From contig NZ_CP107834.1 of assembly GCF_036346595.1 (NCBI RefSeq), forward strand, positions 5,952,001-6,016,000: DNA of 64,000 nucleotides, written 5' to 3'. A model generated the notes under the pieces. The model was given only the letters and a program-made list of their open reading frames with translations, did no database searches and was not told where the DNA came from. Origin of the DNA: Streptomyces sp. NBC_00525 (GTDB lineage: Bacteria; Actinomycetota; Actinomycetes; Streptomycetales; Streptomycetaceae). Each line of letters begins with the position of its first letter. Positions within the stretch are counted from its first letter, which is position 1. Positions 34,211 through 42,503 of the stretch are shown piece after piece. Made by a program: the position numbers and the translations under genes.

Positions 34211-35698
34211 ATGCACACCGACACCGAGCGTTGCGTACGGGCCGTACGGTCCAAGGACGCCCGCTTCGACGGCTGGTTCTTCACGGCCGTCCTGACCACC
34301 CGGATCTACTGCCGGCCGAGCTGCCCCGTCGTCCCGCCCAAGGCCGAGAACATGACGTTCTACCCGAGCGCGGCCGCCTGTCAGCAGGCCGGGTTCCGGG
34401 CCTGCAAACGGTGCCGGCCCGACACCAGCCCCGGCTCGCCCGCCTGGAACGCCCGCGCCGACTCCGTCGCCCGCGCCATGCGGCTCATCCGGGACGGGGT
34501 CGTGGACCGCGAAGGCGTACCGGGCCTCGCCGCCCGCCTCGGCTACTCGCCCCGCCAGATCGAGCGCCAGCTGCTCGCCGAACTGGGCGCCGGGCCGCTC
34601 GCCCTGGCCCGCGCCCAGCGCGCCCAGACCGCCCGGGTGCTCATCGAGACGACCGCCCTGCCCATGGCCGAGGTGGCCTTCGCGGCCGGGTTCACCTCCG
34701 TCCGCACCTTCAACGACACCGTCCGCGAGGTCTTCGCCCTGGCCCCCGGCGAACTGCGCGCCCGCGCCTCCCGCACGGCCCCGCCGCCCGCCACCCCCGG
34801 CGTCATCGCCCTGCGCCTGCCGTACCGCGCACCGCTCAACCCGAGCAACCTCTTCGGCCACCTCGCCGCCACCGCCGTCCCCGGCGTGGAGGAATGGCGC
34901 GACGGGGCCTACCGGCGCACCCTCGACCTGCCGCACGGCCACGGCATCGTCGCGCTCACCCCCCGCCCCGACCACATCGCCTGCCGGCTCTCCCTCACCG
35001 ACCCGCGCGACCTGACCCTCGCCATCAGCCGGTGCCGCTGGCTGCTCGACCTGGACGCCGACCCGGTCGCCGTGGACGGGCAGCTGCGCACCGACCCGCT
35101 GCTCGCCCCGCTGGTCGACGCCGCCCCCGGCCGCCGGGTGCCCAGAACCGTGGACGGCGCCGAGTTCGCCGTCCGGGCCGTGCTCGGGCAGCAGGTGTCC
35201 ACCGCCGCCGCCCGCACCCACGCCGCCCGGCTCGTCACCGCCCACGGCACCCCCGTGGACGACCCGGAGGGCGGGCTGACCCATCTCTTCCCGGACCCGA
35301 AGGCGCTGGCCGGCCTGGACCCCGAGCGGCTGGCCCTGCCGCGCAGCCGCCGCCGCACCCTCACCACCCTCGTCCACGCCCTCGCGGACGGCTCACTGCG
35401 GCTGGGCCCCGACTCCGACTGGGAGCGGGCCCGCGCCGAACTGACCGCGCTGCCCGGCTTCGGCCCCTGGACCGTCGAGGTCGTCGCCATGCGCGCCCTC
35501 GGCGACCCGGACGCCTTCCTGCCGACCGACCTCGGCATCCGCAGGGCCGCCCAGCAGCTCGGCCTGCCCGCGACCCCGGCCGCCCTCACCGCCCGCGCGT
35601 CCGGCTGGCGCCCCTGGCGCGCGTACGCCGTCCAGTACCTCTGGACCGTGGACGACCACCCGATCAACCACCTTCCCGCCGCAGGAGGCACCCCGTGA
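34211..35698 (+). CDS. Ada-AlkA fusion: methylphosphotriester-sensing regulator and 3-methyladenine DNA glycosylase
   Basis: 495 residues. Residues 1-75 are the Ada zinc domain, with Cys34, Cys38, Cys65 and Cys68 ([13 protein letters not shown]); Cys34 corresponds to the methyl-acceptor. Residues about 90-190 form an AraC helix-turn-helix ([34 protein letters not shown]). From about 200 on comes an AlkA-type domain with helix-hairpin-helix [10 protein letters not shown] and the catalytic Asp in LPTDLG (about residue 440). A single protein thus senses methyl damage, activates transcription and excises alkylated bases. The ogt gene starts inside its stop codon. Confidence 0.94.
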   Translation: MHTDTERCVRAVRSKDARFDGWFFTAVLTTRIYCRPSCPVVPPKAENMTFYPSAAACQQAGFRACKRCRPDTSPGSPAWNARADSVARAMRLIRDGVVDREGVPGLAARLGYSPRQIERQLLAELGAGPLALARAQRAQTARVLIETTALPMAEVAFAAGFTSVRTFNDTVREVFALAPGELRARASRTAPPPATPGVIALRLPYRAPLNPSNLFGHLAATAVPGVEEWRDGAYRRTLDLPHGHGIVALTPRPDHIACRLSLTDPRDLTLAISRCRWLLDLDADPVAVDGQLRTDPLLAPLVDAAPGRRVPRTVDGAEFAVRAVLGQQVSTAAARTHAARLVTAHGTPVDDPEGGLTHLFPDPKALAGLDPERLALPRSRRRTLTTLVHALADGSLRLGPDSDWERARAELTALPGFGPWTVEVVAMRALGDPDAFLPTDLGIRRAAQQLGLPATPAALTARASGWRPWRAYAVQYLWTVDDHPINHLPAAGGTP

Positions 35699-36195
35699 TC
35701 CGGCAGCACACCGTCGTGGACAGCCCCTACGGGCCGCTCACCCTCGTCGCCACCGACGGCGTCCTGGCCGGCCTCTACATGACCGGCCAGCGCCACCGGC
35801 CCCCCGAGGAGACCTTCGGCGAGCCCGACCCGCGCCCCTTCACCGAGGCCGCGCGCCAGCTCGACGCCTACTTCGCCGGTGACCTGCGCGCCTTCGACCT
35901 GCCGCTGCGCCTGGACGGCACCCCGTTCCAGCGCAGCGTCTGGGAGCAGCTGCTGCTCATCCCGTACGGCGAGACCCGCACCTACGGGGAACTCGCCGAG
36001 AACCTCGGCAAGCCCGGCGCCTCCCGTGCGGTGGGTCTGGCCAACGGCAAGAACCCGGTCGGCATCGTCGTGCCCTGCCACCGGGTGATCGGGGCGTCCG
36101 GCGGCCTCACCGGCTACGGTGGCGGCCTGGACCGCAAGCAACGGCTGCTCGCCTTCGAGAACGGCACGGAACGGAGCGCTCCGGCGCTGTTCTGA
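35695..36195 (+). CDS. ogt: Methylated-DNA--protein-cysteine methyltransferase
   Basis: 166 residues from GTG 35695, overlapping the ada-alkA stop as GTGA. The acceptor Cys (about residue 128) lies in the invariant PCHRVIG motif; the helix-turn-helix recognition region [12 protein letters not shown] and the Asn hinge ([11 protein letters not shown]) are present. It repairs O6-methylguanine by irreversible transfer to itself. Together with Ada-AlkA it rebuilds the functions E. coli splits between Ada and AlkA. Confidence 0.95.
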   Translation: MIRQHTVVDSPYGPLTLVATDGVLAGLYMTGQRHRPPEETFGEPDPRPFTEAARQLDAYFAGDLRAFDLPLRLDGTPFQRSVWEQLLLIPYGETRTYGELAENLGKPGASRAVGLANGKNPVGIVVPCHRVIGASGGLTGYGGGLDRKQRLLAFENGTERSAPALF

Positions 36196-36200
36196 GCGGC

Positions 36201-36244
36201 ACGGCGAGGGGCCCCGCACACGCCTGTGCGGGGCCCCTCGCCGT
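36201..36244. terminator. Strong bidirectional terminator
   Basis: A perfect 20-bp stem (36201-36220 and 36225-36244) with the loop CGCC stands between ogt and the convergent transporter gene. Confidence 0.88.
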
Positions 36245-36260
36245 ACGGTTCTCCCGCCGG

Positions 36261-36845
36261 TCAGCCGGTGAAGATCTCCACCGCCGTCCAGATCGCCAGC
36301 CCCAGCATGCACAGGCCGCCGATGCGCTGGACGGTCTTGAGCGGTACGCGCTTGGCGATGAACCGGCCCGCCAGCAGCGCCAGCGCGGACACCGACATCA
36401 GGGCGGCGGCGGAGCCGATCGCGGTGGACCAGGTGCCGTTGCTCGCCGCCAGGTTGGCGGTCGTGATCTGGGTGAGGTCACCCCACTCGCTGATGAACAC
36501 CGCCATGAACGCCGTCGAGTACACCGGCCAGAAGCCGGTCACCGTCTTCGGGCCCGTCTCGTCGTCCTCGTCGTCACCGCCGCCGCGCAGCAGCATGAAG
36601 GCACCGAAGGCGAAGAGGCAGGCCGAGACGAGCTTGACGATCCAGTCGGGCAGCAGCCCGAGCAGCCCGCCCGCACCCACCGCGATGGCGACGTGCACGA
36701 TGAACGCCGAGGAGGTGCCGAACCAGACGTAGAGCGGACGCATGCGCGTGCCCATCGCCAGCGACGCGAACATCGTCTTGTCCGGGAGTTCGGCGAGGAA
36801 GATCAGCCCGAAAGCGGTGATGATCGCCAGGGGGTCGAGATGCAT
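36261..36845 (-). CDS. TMEM165/GDT1 (UPF0016) family Mn2+/Ca2+ transporter
   Basis: 194 residues from ATG 36845; the frame extending to 36962 would run through the leader. Two repeats of the family's E-x-G-D-(K/R)-T motif are visible: AELPDKTMFASLA and SEWGDLTQITTA, each at the start of three helices. The family exports manganese or calcium from the cytosol in exchange for protons. Its leader carries a candidate manganese riboswitch, which fits Mn2+ export. Confidence 0.9.
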   Translation of the reverse strand: MHLDPLAIITAFGLIFLAELPDKTMFASLAMGTRMRPLYVWFGTSSAFIVHVAIAVGAGGLLGLLPDWIVKLVSACLFAFGAFMLLRGGGDDEDDETGPKTVTGFWPVYSTAFMAVFISEWGDLTQITTANLAASNGTWSTAIGSAAALMSVSALALLAGRFIAKRVPLKTVQRIGGLCMLGLAIWTAVEIFTG

Positions 36846-36937
36846 TCCGGGTGGCTTTCTGTACGAGCCGGGCCCCGGATCTCCGCGAAGTGCCGCTCGG
36901 GCGTTTCGGAGGACCACTCGGCCCGGCATGACGGCAC

Positions 36938-36956
36938 CGCCCACGGGGCGTGGGCG
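36938..36956 (-). promoter_or_regulatory. Hairpin in the expression platform below the riboswitch
   Basis: CGCCCAC (36938-36944) and GTGGGCG (36950-36956) pair across GGGGC. In the transporter mRNA it lies between the aptamer and the start codon, where a switchable structure would act. Confidence 0.45.
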
Positions 36957-36963
36957 TGTCATA

Positions 36964-37080
36964 CCTGACCGAAGGTCTCGCCCGCCCGTGATGATCCCGA
37001 TCCACGAGCCCGGCCACCGGGAACCCGGGGGTTCCAGTGTGTCGACGACCGGTTTGCGGGGCTACTCCCCTTCGCAGCCG
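36964..37080 (-). promoter_or_regulatory. Candidate yybP-ykoY manganese riboswitch
   Basis: Read on the minus strand, the 5' side contains GAAGGGGAGTAGC (about 37073-37061). The 3' side, about 90 bases later, contains GCGAGACCTTCGG (about 36982-36970). These are the two conserved segments of the yybP-ykoY aptamer. Their flanks CGAAGG and CCTTCG pair to close the basal stem, and GC-rich helices fill the space between. It lies upstream of a GDT1 gene, the partner most often found with this Mn2+-sensing RNA. A covariance-model search was not possible. Confidence 0.72.
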
Positions 37081-37081
37081 T

Positions 37082-38002
37082 TCATGTTACCGGAAGAGCG
37101 CGAGCGACCCCGACGCGGTCCAGGAAACCGGCGATCAGCGGGGCGATGTGCGGGAGGTGGTCCTCCAGTGCGAAGTGCCCGGTGTCGAAGAGGTGCGGTT
37201 CGGCGTCCGGGAGGTCGCGCAGATAGGCGCGGGCGCCGGGCGCGGGGAAGAACATGTCGTGCGCGCCCCAGACGATCAGCGCCGGCGGGGTGTGCGTCCG
37301 CAGCCACTCCTGCCAGCGCGGGTAGAGCGCCAGGTTGGAGTGGTAGTCGAAGGCCAGGTCCAGCTGGGGCGTGGTGCGGCCGGGCAGGTCCAGGAAGTGC
37401 TGGTCCAGCGTCCAGCCGTCCGGCGCCACCAGCTCCGGATCGGCCGTCCCGCCCTCGTACTGGCCGCGGGTGGCGGGCAGCGTCAGCAGGGAGCGTACGG
37501 TGTCGGCCGCGCCGGGGGTCTCCCGCCGCAGCGCGATGAAGTCGCGGGCCCGCGCGGACAGCCCCTCCTCGTACGCGTTCCCGTTCTGCACCACCAGGCC
37601 GGCGATCCACTCCGGGTGGCGGGTGGCGAGCCGGAACCCCACCGGCGCCCCGAAGTCGAACACGTACATCGCGAAGCGCGTCAGCCCGAGGCGCAGCACG
37701 AAGCCCTCCACGATCTCGGCGAGCCGGTCGAAGGAGTACGTGAACGAGCCGCCGGCCGACGTGGAGAGCGGGGCGTCGCTGTGGCCGAAGCCCGGATAGT
37801 CCGGCGCGATCAGCCGGTAGCGGGCGCCGAGGGCGTCCATCAGCCGGCGGAACTGGTGCGAGGCCGAGGGGAAGCCGTGCAGCAGGAGCAGCGGCGGGGC
37901 GTCCTCCGCGCCGTCCACCGGGATCGACTCCCGGAAGAAGATCCGTACGCCGTCGACCTCGATGTGCCGGTGGCGGATCTGCGGAACCGTCTGGATCGCC
38001 AT
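37082..38002 (-). CDS. Alpha/beta hydrolase, haloalkane-dehalogenase/epoxide-hydrolase type
   Basis: 306 residues; ATG 38002 is chosen because GAGGAGG lies nine bases upstream, although GTG 38008 is also in frame. The oxyanion motif LLLLHGFPSASHQFR and the His of DTGHFALEDH are clear. The nucleophile elbow reads YVFDFGAPVG, so the nucleophile is Asp rather than Ser, as in haloalkane dehalogenases and soluble epoxide hydrolases. The CGNR-type gene is divergent and probably regulates it. Confidence 0.85.
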   Translation of the reverse strand: MAIQTVPQIRHRHIEVDGVRIFFRESIPVDGAEDAPPLLLLHGFPSASHQFRRLMDALGARYRLIAPDYPGFGHSDAPLSTSAGGSFTYSFDRLAEIVEGFVLRLGLTRFAMYVFDFGAPVGFRLATRHPEWIAGLVVQNGNAYEEGLSARARDFIALRRETPGAADTVRSLLTLPATRGQYEGGTADPELVAPDGWTLDQHFLDLPGRTTPQLDLAFDYHSNLALYPRWQEWLRTHTPPALIVWGAHDMFFPAPGARAYLRDLPDAEPHLFDTGHFALEDHLPHIAPLIAGFLDRVGVARALPVT

Positions 38003-38030
38003 GTTCACATGCCTCCTCGATGGAATGACG

Positions 38031-38096
38031 CATTAGCTCTCCGAGGAGTTCTACGAGGTGGCCAACTAATGTGTCAAGTGAATGAGTTAGCATTAG
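38031..38096. promoter_or_regulatory. Divergent control region with CATTAG repeats
   Basis: CATTAG at 38031, CTAATG at 38066 and CATTAG at 38091 alternate in orientation between the hydrolase and the CGNR gene. TAGCAT (38088-38093) serves as a -10 just before the ATG at 38101, so the CGNR transcript is probably leaderless. Confidence 0.45.
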
Positions 38097-38100
38097 TGGC

Positions 38101-38685
38101 ATGACTGGCCCTGAGCCCCTGACCGGCGAACCGCTCGCCCTGGACCTGCTGAACACGCTGCCGTACGCGGCCGGGGGAGAGCCCTACGACCATCTCGCCG
38201 ACGCCGGGCGCCTGCGGGCCTGGCTGGCCCTGGAGGCGGACCGGCTGCCCCGGGCCGCCGGTGAGCACACGGCGGACGCGGCCGACGCGGCGGCCCTGCG
38301 CGCCCTGCGGAGCTGTGCGGCGCGCGCCCTGGCCGCCGCCCGTCGGGGGGAGCGGCCCGACGCGGCCGACCTGGACGCGCTGAACGAGGCGCAGCGCGCC
38401 GCTCCCGCCGTCCGCTTCGCGGAGTGGGACGGCGGCACCGTGACGGCGGAGCCCCGCCGCTCGGGGCCGCTCGGGACACGGCTCGCCGCGGCGCTCGCCG
38501 AAGAAGTGGTCCTGCTGCTCGCGGACCCGGCCGTGCGCGACGTCAGGGAGTGCGAGGCGGACGACTGCACGATGCTGTTCCTGCCGGCCCACCCCCGCCG
38601 CCGCTGGTGCTCGGCCGCACGCTGCGGCAACCGGGCCCGGGTCGCCCGCTACTACGCCCGCCACAAGGAGGACCGCCCCGGCTGA
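38101..38685 (+). CDS. ABATE/CGNR zinc-finger transcriptional regulator
   Basis: 194 residues. The C-terminal CGNR zinc finger is complete (RECEADDC, then RWCSAARCGNRARVARYYAR). The N-terminal ABATE domain (LALDLLNTLPYA) is a putative ligand-binding part. This family is thought to act as stress-responsive regulators; divergence from the hydrolase and the shared repeats make that gene its likely target. Confidence 0.88.
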   Translation: MTGPEPLTGEPLALDLLNTLPYAAGGEPYDHLADAGRLRAWLALEADRLPRAAGEHTADAADAAALRALRSCAARALAAARRGERPDAADLDALNEAQRAAPAVRFAEWDGGTVTAEPRRSGPLGTRLAAALAEEVVLLLADPAVRDVRECEADDCTMLFLPAHPRRRWCSAARCGNRARVARYYARHKEDRPG

Positions 38686-38715
38686 GGGGCGGCCGCCGCA
38701 TGCGCCGGTGTGCGG

Positions 38716-38916
38716 TCAGCCCTGGACCTCCGGGGGCCTGGGCTCGTCCTCGCGCAGCAGCTCCTCGCGCGCGGCGGTACGCGCCTCCGTGCGGTGGCCG
38801 CGGGCGATGTAGTCGCGCACGACGAGTTCGACGGCGTCCTGCGGATTGCCGACCCCCGCGAGCACCATCACTTCGACCACGAGTTCCGCATCGAGACTGA
38901 CCGCTACCTTCGCCAT
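38716..38916 (-). CDS. VapB-like ribbon-helix-helix antitoxin, without toxin partner
   Basis: 66 residues from ATG 38916. The N-terminal strand and helices (MAKVAVSLDAELVVEVMVL, NPQDAVELVVRDYIARGH) match VapB-type ribbon-helix-helix antitoxins; the acidic C-terminus would hold the toxin. No PIN-domain toxin reads downstream: the next gene on that side is the CGNR gene, on the other strand. Orphan antitoxins can act as plain repressors. Confidence 0.7.
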   Translation of the reverse strand: MAKVAVSLDAELVVEVMVLAGVGNPQDAVELVVRDYIARGHRTEARTAAREELLREDEPRPPEVQG

Positions 38917-38977
38917 GGCGCGACGGTAGCAGGCACACCGGGACCGCCCGGCCCGAACCCGCGACCCGGACCGGCCC

Positions 38978-39039
38978 GGTGCGGCCGGGCTCGGGTGCGG
39001 CCGGGCTAGGGTGCGGCCTGCTCGGTGCGGCCCGGTCTC
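38978..39039. repeat. Short degenerate tandem repeat, four copies of about 15 bases
   Basis: GGTGCGGCCGGGCTCG-like units begin near 38978, 38994, 39010 and 39024; the last touches the NUDIX stop codon. Probably slippage-derived. Confidence 0.55.
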
Positions 39040-39529
39040 AGCCGACCGGGAGGCCGTCCTCCAGCTCCACCGCGCCCGTGCCGGTCTCCAGCGCCCGGAG
39101 CGCCGCCCGCACCCGGTGGGCGCGCGCCCCCTGCAGATGGTCGTCGATCTCCGCCGGCTCGACGAGCTTCCACGACAGCAGCTCCGACTCCTGGAGCCGG
39201 ATCGCCCCCAACCGCTCCTCGTCCAGCACGCCCCCGTCGTACACGTACGCCACGATCGGCGGCCGGCCGGTGCCGCGCGCCCAGTCCACGACCAGCAGCC
39301 GGCCCGGCGCGATGTCCAGGCCGATCTCCTCCAGCGACTCGCGCCGCGCGCCCTGCCTGGGGCTCTCCCCGTCCGCCGACTCGACCGTCCCGCCGGGCAG
39401 CGTCCAGCCCTCGCGGTAGTTCGGCTCGACGAGCAGCACCCGGCCCGCCGAGTCCCGGAAGACGCAGGCGGCACCCACGAGCACCTTGGGCAGACCGGCG
39501 ATGTACGTGGCGTAGTCAGTAGAGGTCAC
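39038..39529 (-). CDS. NUDIX hydrolase
   Basis: 163 residues from GTG 39529. The Nudix box is present (PGGTVESADG, then REGxx-type RRESLEEIGLD), with about two extra residues between its first Gly pair and the Glu-rich helix. The family hydrolyses nucleoside diphosphates linked to other groups, often oxidised or surplus nucleotides. Specificity cannot be read. Confidence 0.88.
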   Translation of the reverse strand: MTSTDYATYIAGLPKVLVGAACVFRDSAGRVLLVEPNYREGWTLPGGTVESADGESPRQGARRESLEEIGLDIAPGRLLVVDWARGTGRPPIVAYVYDGGVLDEERLGAIRLQESELLSWKLVEPAEIDDHLQGARAHRVRAALRALETGTGAVELEDGLPVG

Positions 39530-39637
39530 ACCGTCAGCGTAGGCGCAGTTTGATCGATCAGACCATGGGCACGGAGGGGGTGCTGCGGATAGGGTCGGGG
39601 CGGCGCGACTGCCTGTTCGAATGCAAAGGGAATCAAG

Positions 39638-40771
39638 GTGACGGACGGAGCAGTGATGGAGACCGCACGCGTACTCGTCGCGGCGGACAAGTTCAAGGGC
39701 TCGCTCACGGCGGTGCAGGTCGCCGAGCGGGTGACGGCCGGGCTGCGGCGCGTCGTCCCCGGCGTACGGGTGGAGACCCTGCCCGTGGCGGACGGCGGCG
39801 ACGGCACCGTGGCCGCGGCGGTGGCCGCCGGCTTCGAACGCCGCGAGGCGCGCGTCACCGGACCGCTGGGCGACCCCGTCACCGCCGCCTACGCGGTGCG
39901 CGGCACCACCGCCGTGGTCGAGATGGCCGAGGCGTCCGGCCTCCAGCATCTGCCCGCCGGGGTCTTCGCCCCGCTCACGGCCACCACGTACGGCTCCGGC
40001 GAACTCCTGCTCGCGGCGATCGGGGCCGGCGCCCGGACCATCGTGTTCGGCGTCGGCGGCAGCGCGACCACGGACGGCGGGGCCGGCATGCTCAGCGCCC
40101 TCGGCGCCCGCCTCCTCGACGCGGACGGCAAGCCGGTCGGACCGGGCGGCGGCGGCCTCGCGGACCTCGCCGAGGCGGACCTCTCCGGCCTCGACCCCCG
40201 GCTCGCCGGCGTCGACCTGATCCTCGCCAGCGACGTCGACAACCCCCTCACCGGCCCGACCGGCGCCCCCGAGGTCTACGGCCGGCAGAAGGGCGCCACC
40301 GAGGACGACATCGCGGTCCTCGACGCGGCCCTCACCCACTACGCCTCCCTTCTCGGCCCCGAGCAGGCGCTGCTCCCCGGCGCCGGGGCGGCCGGCGGCA
40401 TCGGCTACGGCGCGCTCGTCGCACTCGGCGCGCGGTTCCGGCCCGGGATCGAGGTCATGCTCGACGTCCTCGGCTTCGGGCCGGCGCTGGAGCGGGCGAC
40501 CTTCGTGATCACGGGCGAGGGCTCCCTGGACGCCCAGACCCTGCACGGCAAGGCCCCGGCGGGCGTCGCGGCGGCGGCCCGCGCGGCCGGCGTGGACGTG
40601 GTGGCGGTCTGCGGACGCCTCGCGCTGACGCCCGAGGCGCTGGCGGGGGCGGGCATCCGCCGTGCGTACGCCCTGACGGAGCTGGAGCCGGACCCGGCGG
40701 TGTGCATGGCGCAGGCGGGGCCGCTGCTGGAACGCGTGGCGGAATCGATCGCCCGCGACCACCTGGCCTGA
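39638..40771 (+). CDS. Glycerate 2-kinase (type II, GarK/GlxK)
   Basis: 377 residues from GTG 39638, with AAAGGG seven bases upstream (an ATG six codons later is possible). Family signatures: VLVAADKFKGSLTA, LPVADGGDGTV, VGGSATTDGGAGM and FVITGEGSLDAQTL. It phosphorylates glycerate to 2-phosphoglycerate, channelling glyoxylate or allantoin carbon into glycolysis. Confidence 0.92.
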   Translation: MTDGAVMETARVLVAADKFKGSLTAVQVAERVTAGLRRVVPGVRVETLPVADGGDGTVAAAVAAGFERREARVTGPLGDPVTAAYAVRGTTAVVEMAEASGLQHLPAGVFAPLTATTYGSGELLLAAIGAGARTIVFGVGGSATTDGGAGMLSALGARLLDADGKPVGPGGGGLADLAEADLSGLDPRLAGVDLILASDVDNPLTGPTGAPEVYGRQKGATEDDIAVLDAALTHYASLLGPEQALLPGAGAAGGIGYGALVALGARFRPGIEVMLDVLGFGPALERATFVITGEGSLDAQTLHGKAPAGVAAAARAAGVDVVAVCGRLALTPEALAGAGIRRAYALTELEPDPAVCMAQAGPLLERVAESIARDHLA

Positions 40772-40777
40772 CGCGCA

Positions 40778-40810
40778 AGGGCCCGGATGCCTTGCCGGCA
40801 TCCGGGCCCT
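40778..40810. terminator. Bidirectional terminator
   Basis: A 14-bp perfect stem (AGGGCCCGGATGCC at 40778-40791, its complement at 40797-40810) lies between the glycerate kinase gene and convergent pssA. Confidence 0.85.
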
Positions 40811-40830
40811 CGTGTCGTTCGTACCGTCCG

Positions 40831-41685
40831 CTACGGCAGCTGCGCCGCGCGTGCCTCGCGGCGATTGCCGCGGAAGGTGTTCACCCGGCGGGCGGTCGCG
40901 AAGAGCGGGATGACCGCACCCAGGACCACCTGGAGCGCGCAGCCGGTCTGCAGGAGCAGCTGGCCGCCGGGGGCGTCCAGCGCCCACGCCGCCAGGAACC
41001 CCATCGCGGCCACGATCCAGCCGAGCATCGCCACCGCGAGGACGCCCCGCGGCTTCGGGTACTCGACCCGGCTGACCATCAGCCACGCCACCCCGATGAT
41101 CGCGAGCAGCGTCGGGACGAAGGGCAGCTCCAGGAGCACGATCGAGATGACCGTGAGCGCTCCGAAGGGGCTCGGCATGCCCTGGAACATGCCGTCCTTC
41201 ATCGTCACGCAGGAGAACCGCGCGAGTCTGAGCACCACCGCCAGCAGCACCACGATCGCCGCGAGCGCCGAGACCCGCTGGTGCGCGTCGTCCGCGACCA
41301 TGCCGTACACGAGGACGAAGTACGCCGGGGCGAGCCCGAAGCTGATCAGGTCCGAGAGGTTGTCCAGCTCGGCACCCATCGGCGAGGACCGCAGCTTGCG
41401 GGCCACGAGCCCGTCGAAGAGGTCGAACACCGCTGCCATGAGCATGAGGATCACGGCGGTGGCCGCGGAGTGCCGCGCCATGCCGCTCTCGTCGCTGCCC
41501 GTCAGATGCGGGATCAGGATGCCCGTGGTGGTGAAGTACACCGCCATGAACCCGCAGGTCGCGTTGCCGAGGGTGAGGGTGTCCGCTATCGACAGCCGCA
41601 GCGAGAGCGGCATGTCCTCGGCGTCGTCCTCCGCCTCGGCCTCCGGCACCCAGCCGGTCTGTGTATCCGGATCAATCACGGTCAA
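40831..41685 (-). CDS. pssA: CDP-diacylglycerol--serine O-phosphatidyltransferase
   Basis: 284 residues from TTG 41685, or GTG 41679 two codons on; both overlap the end of psd. The CDP-alcohol phosphotransferase motif is complete (FDGLVARKLRSS, ELDNLSD), with about seven to eight membrane helices. It makes phosphatidylserine, which the enzyme encoded just upstream decarboxylates to phosphatidylethanolamine. Confidence 0.93.
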   Translation of the reverse strand: MTVIDPDTQTGWVPEAEAEDDAEDMPLSLRLSIADTLTLGNATCGFMAVYFTTTGILIPHLTGSDESGMARHSAATAVILMLMAAVFDLFDGLVARKLRSSPMGAELDNLSDLISFGLAPAYFVLVYGMVADDAHQRVSALAAIVVLLAVVLRLARFSCVTMKDGMFQGMPSPFGALTVISIVLLELPFVPTLLAIIGVAWLMVSRVEYPKPRGVLAVAMLGWIVAAMGFLAAWALDAPGGQLLLQTGCALQVVLGAVIPLFATARRVNTFRGNRREARAAQLP

Positions 41686-42319
41686 TGCGAGTCACCCCTG
41701 CGGTGGTGGGCTGGCCGACCTCGACCGCCACGTCCACACCTTCCGGAAGGTAGATGTCGACGCGGGAACCGAAGCGGATCAGTCCGATGCGCTCACCCTG
41801 CTCAACCTTCGTGCCCTGGGGCACGTAGGGCACGATGCGCCGGGCAACCGCCCCGGCGATCTGGACCATCTCGATGTCGCCCAGCTCGGTGTCGAAGTGC
41901 CAGACGACGCGCTCGTTGTTCTCGCTCTCCTTGTTGAAGGCGGGAACGAAGCCACCGGGCACATGCTCCACCGACGTCACCGTGCCGGCCAGCGGCGCCC
42001 GGTTGACGTGGACATTCAGCGGGCTCATGAAGATCGCTACGCGAGTACGCCCGTCCTTCCACGGCATGATGCTCTGCACCACGCCGTCGGCCGGTGAGAT
42101 GATGCGCCCCCTGGAGATCTCGCGCTCCGGGTCCCGGAAGAACCAGAGCATGCCCGCCGCGAGCGCGGTGGTGGGCACGGCCACGGCCGCCCAGCGGCCG
42201 GACCGGCGGGCGCGGGTCAGGCTGAGGGCGGCGGTGGCGACGGTCGGCAGGAGCCACGGCGAAGCTCCGCGTGCGATGCGGACCCGGCCGCGTGAGGCAG
42301 AGGAATGACTGTCGGGCAT
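41672..42319 (-). CDS. psd: Phosphatidylserine decarboxylase proenzyme
   Basis: 215 residues from ATG 42319, with GAAGG six bases upstream. A membrane anchor (VAVPTTALAAGMLWFF) comes first. The short PSD-A type domain follows (FMSPLNVHVNRAP) and the self-cleavage site GS in RFGSRVDIYLP, where the Ser becomes the pyruvoyl group. Forms the psd-pssA operon for phosphatidylethanolamine synthesis. Confidence 0.93.
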   Translation of the reverse strand: MPDSHSSASRGRVRIARGASPWLLPTVATAALSLTRARRSGRWAAVAVPTTALAAGMLWFFRDPEREISRGRIISPADGVVQSIMPWKDGRTRVAIFMSPLNVHVNRAPLAGTVTSVEHVPGGFVPAFNKESENNERVVWHFDTELGDIEMVQIAGAVARRIVPYVPQGTKVEQGERIGLIRFGSRVDIYLPEGVDVAVEVGQPTTAGVTRIDRD

Positions 42320-42503
42320 GGATGACCTTCGTAGCGGATGAGGCCGCGCTGGCAACGGGGGACGGCGGCTCTTCTTCCGGCGATGTTATCGGTTGCCGGC
42401 CGCAACTGGGCAAGCCAGCAGCCGAGTCGGACGTCTGGAAGGCACCGGTTGAGGAGGACAAGGTGTGATCTTCTTCGCGGTCAAATCGCCGCGAAAGGGG
42501 TAA

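Noticed and set aside
38978..39039. Tandem repeat as a regulatory or structured RNA element
   Set aside because: Copies are degenerate and lie at the end of a gene; slippage is the simpler explanation.
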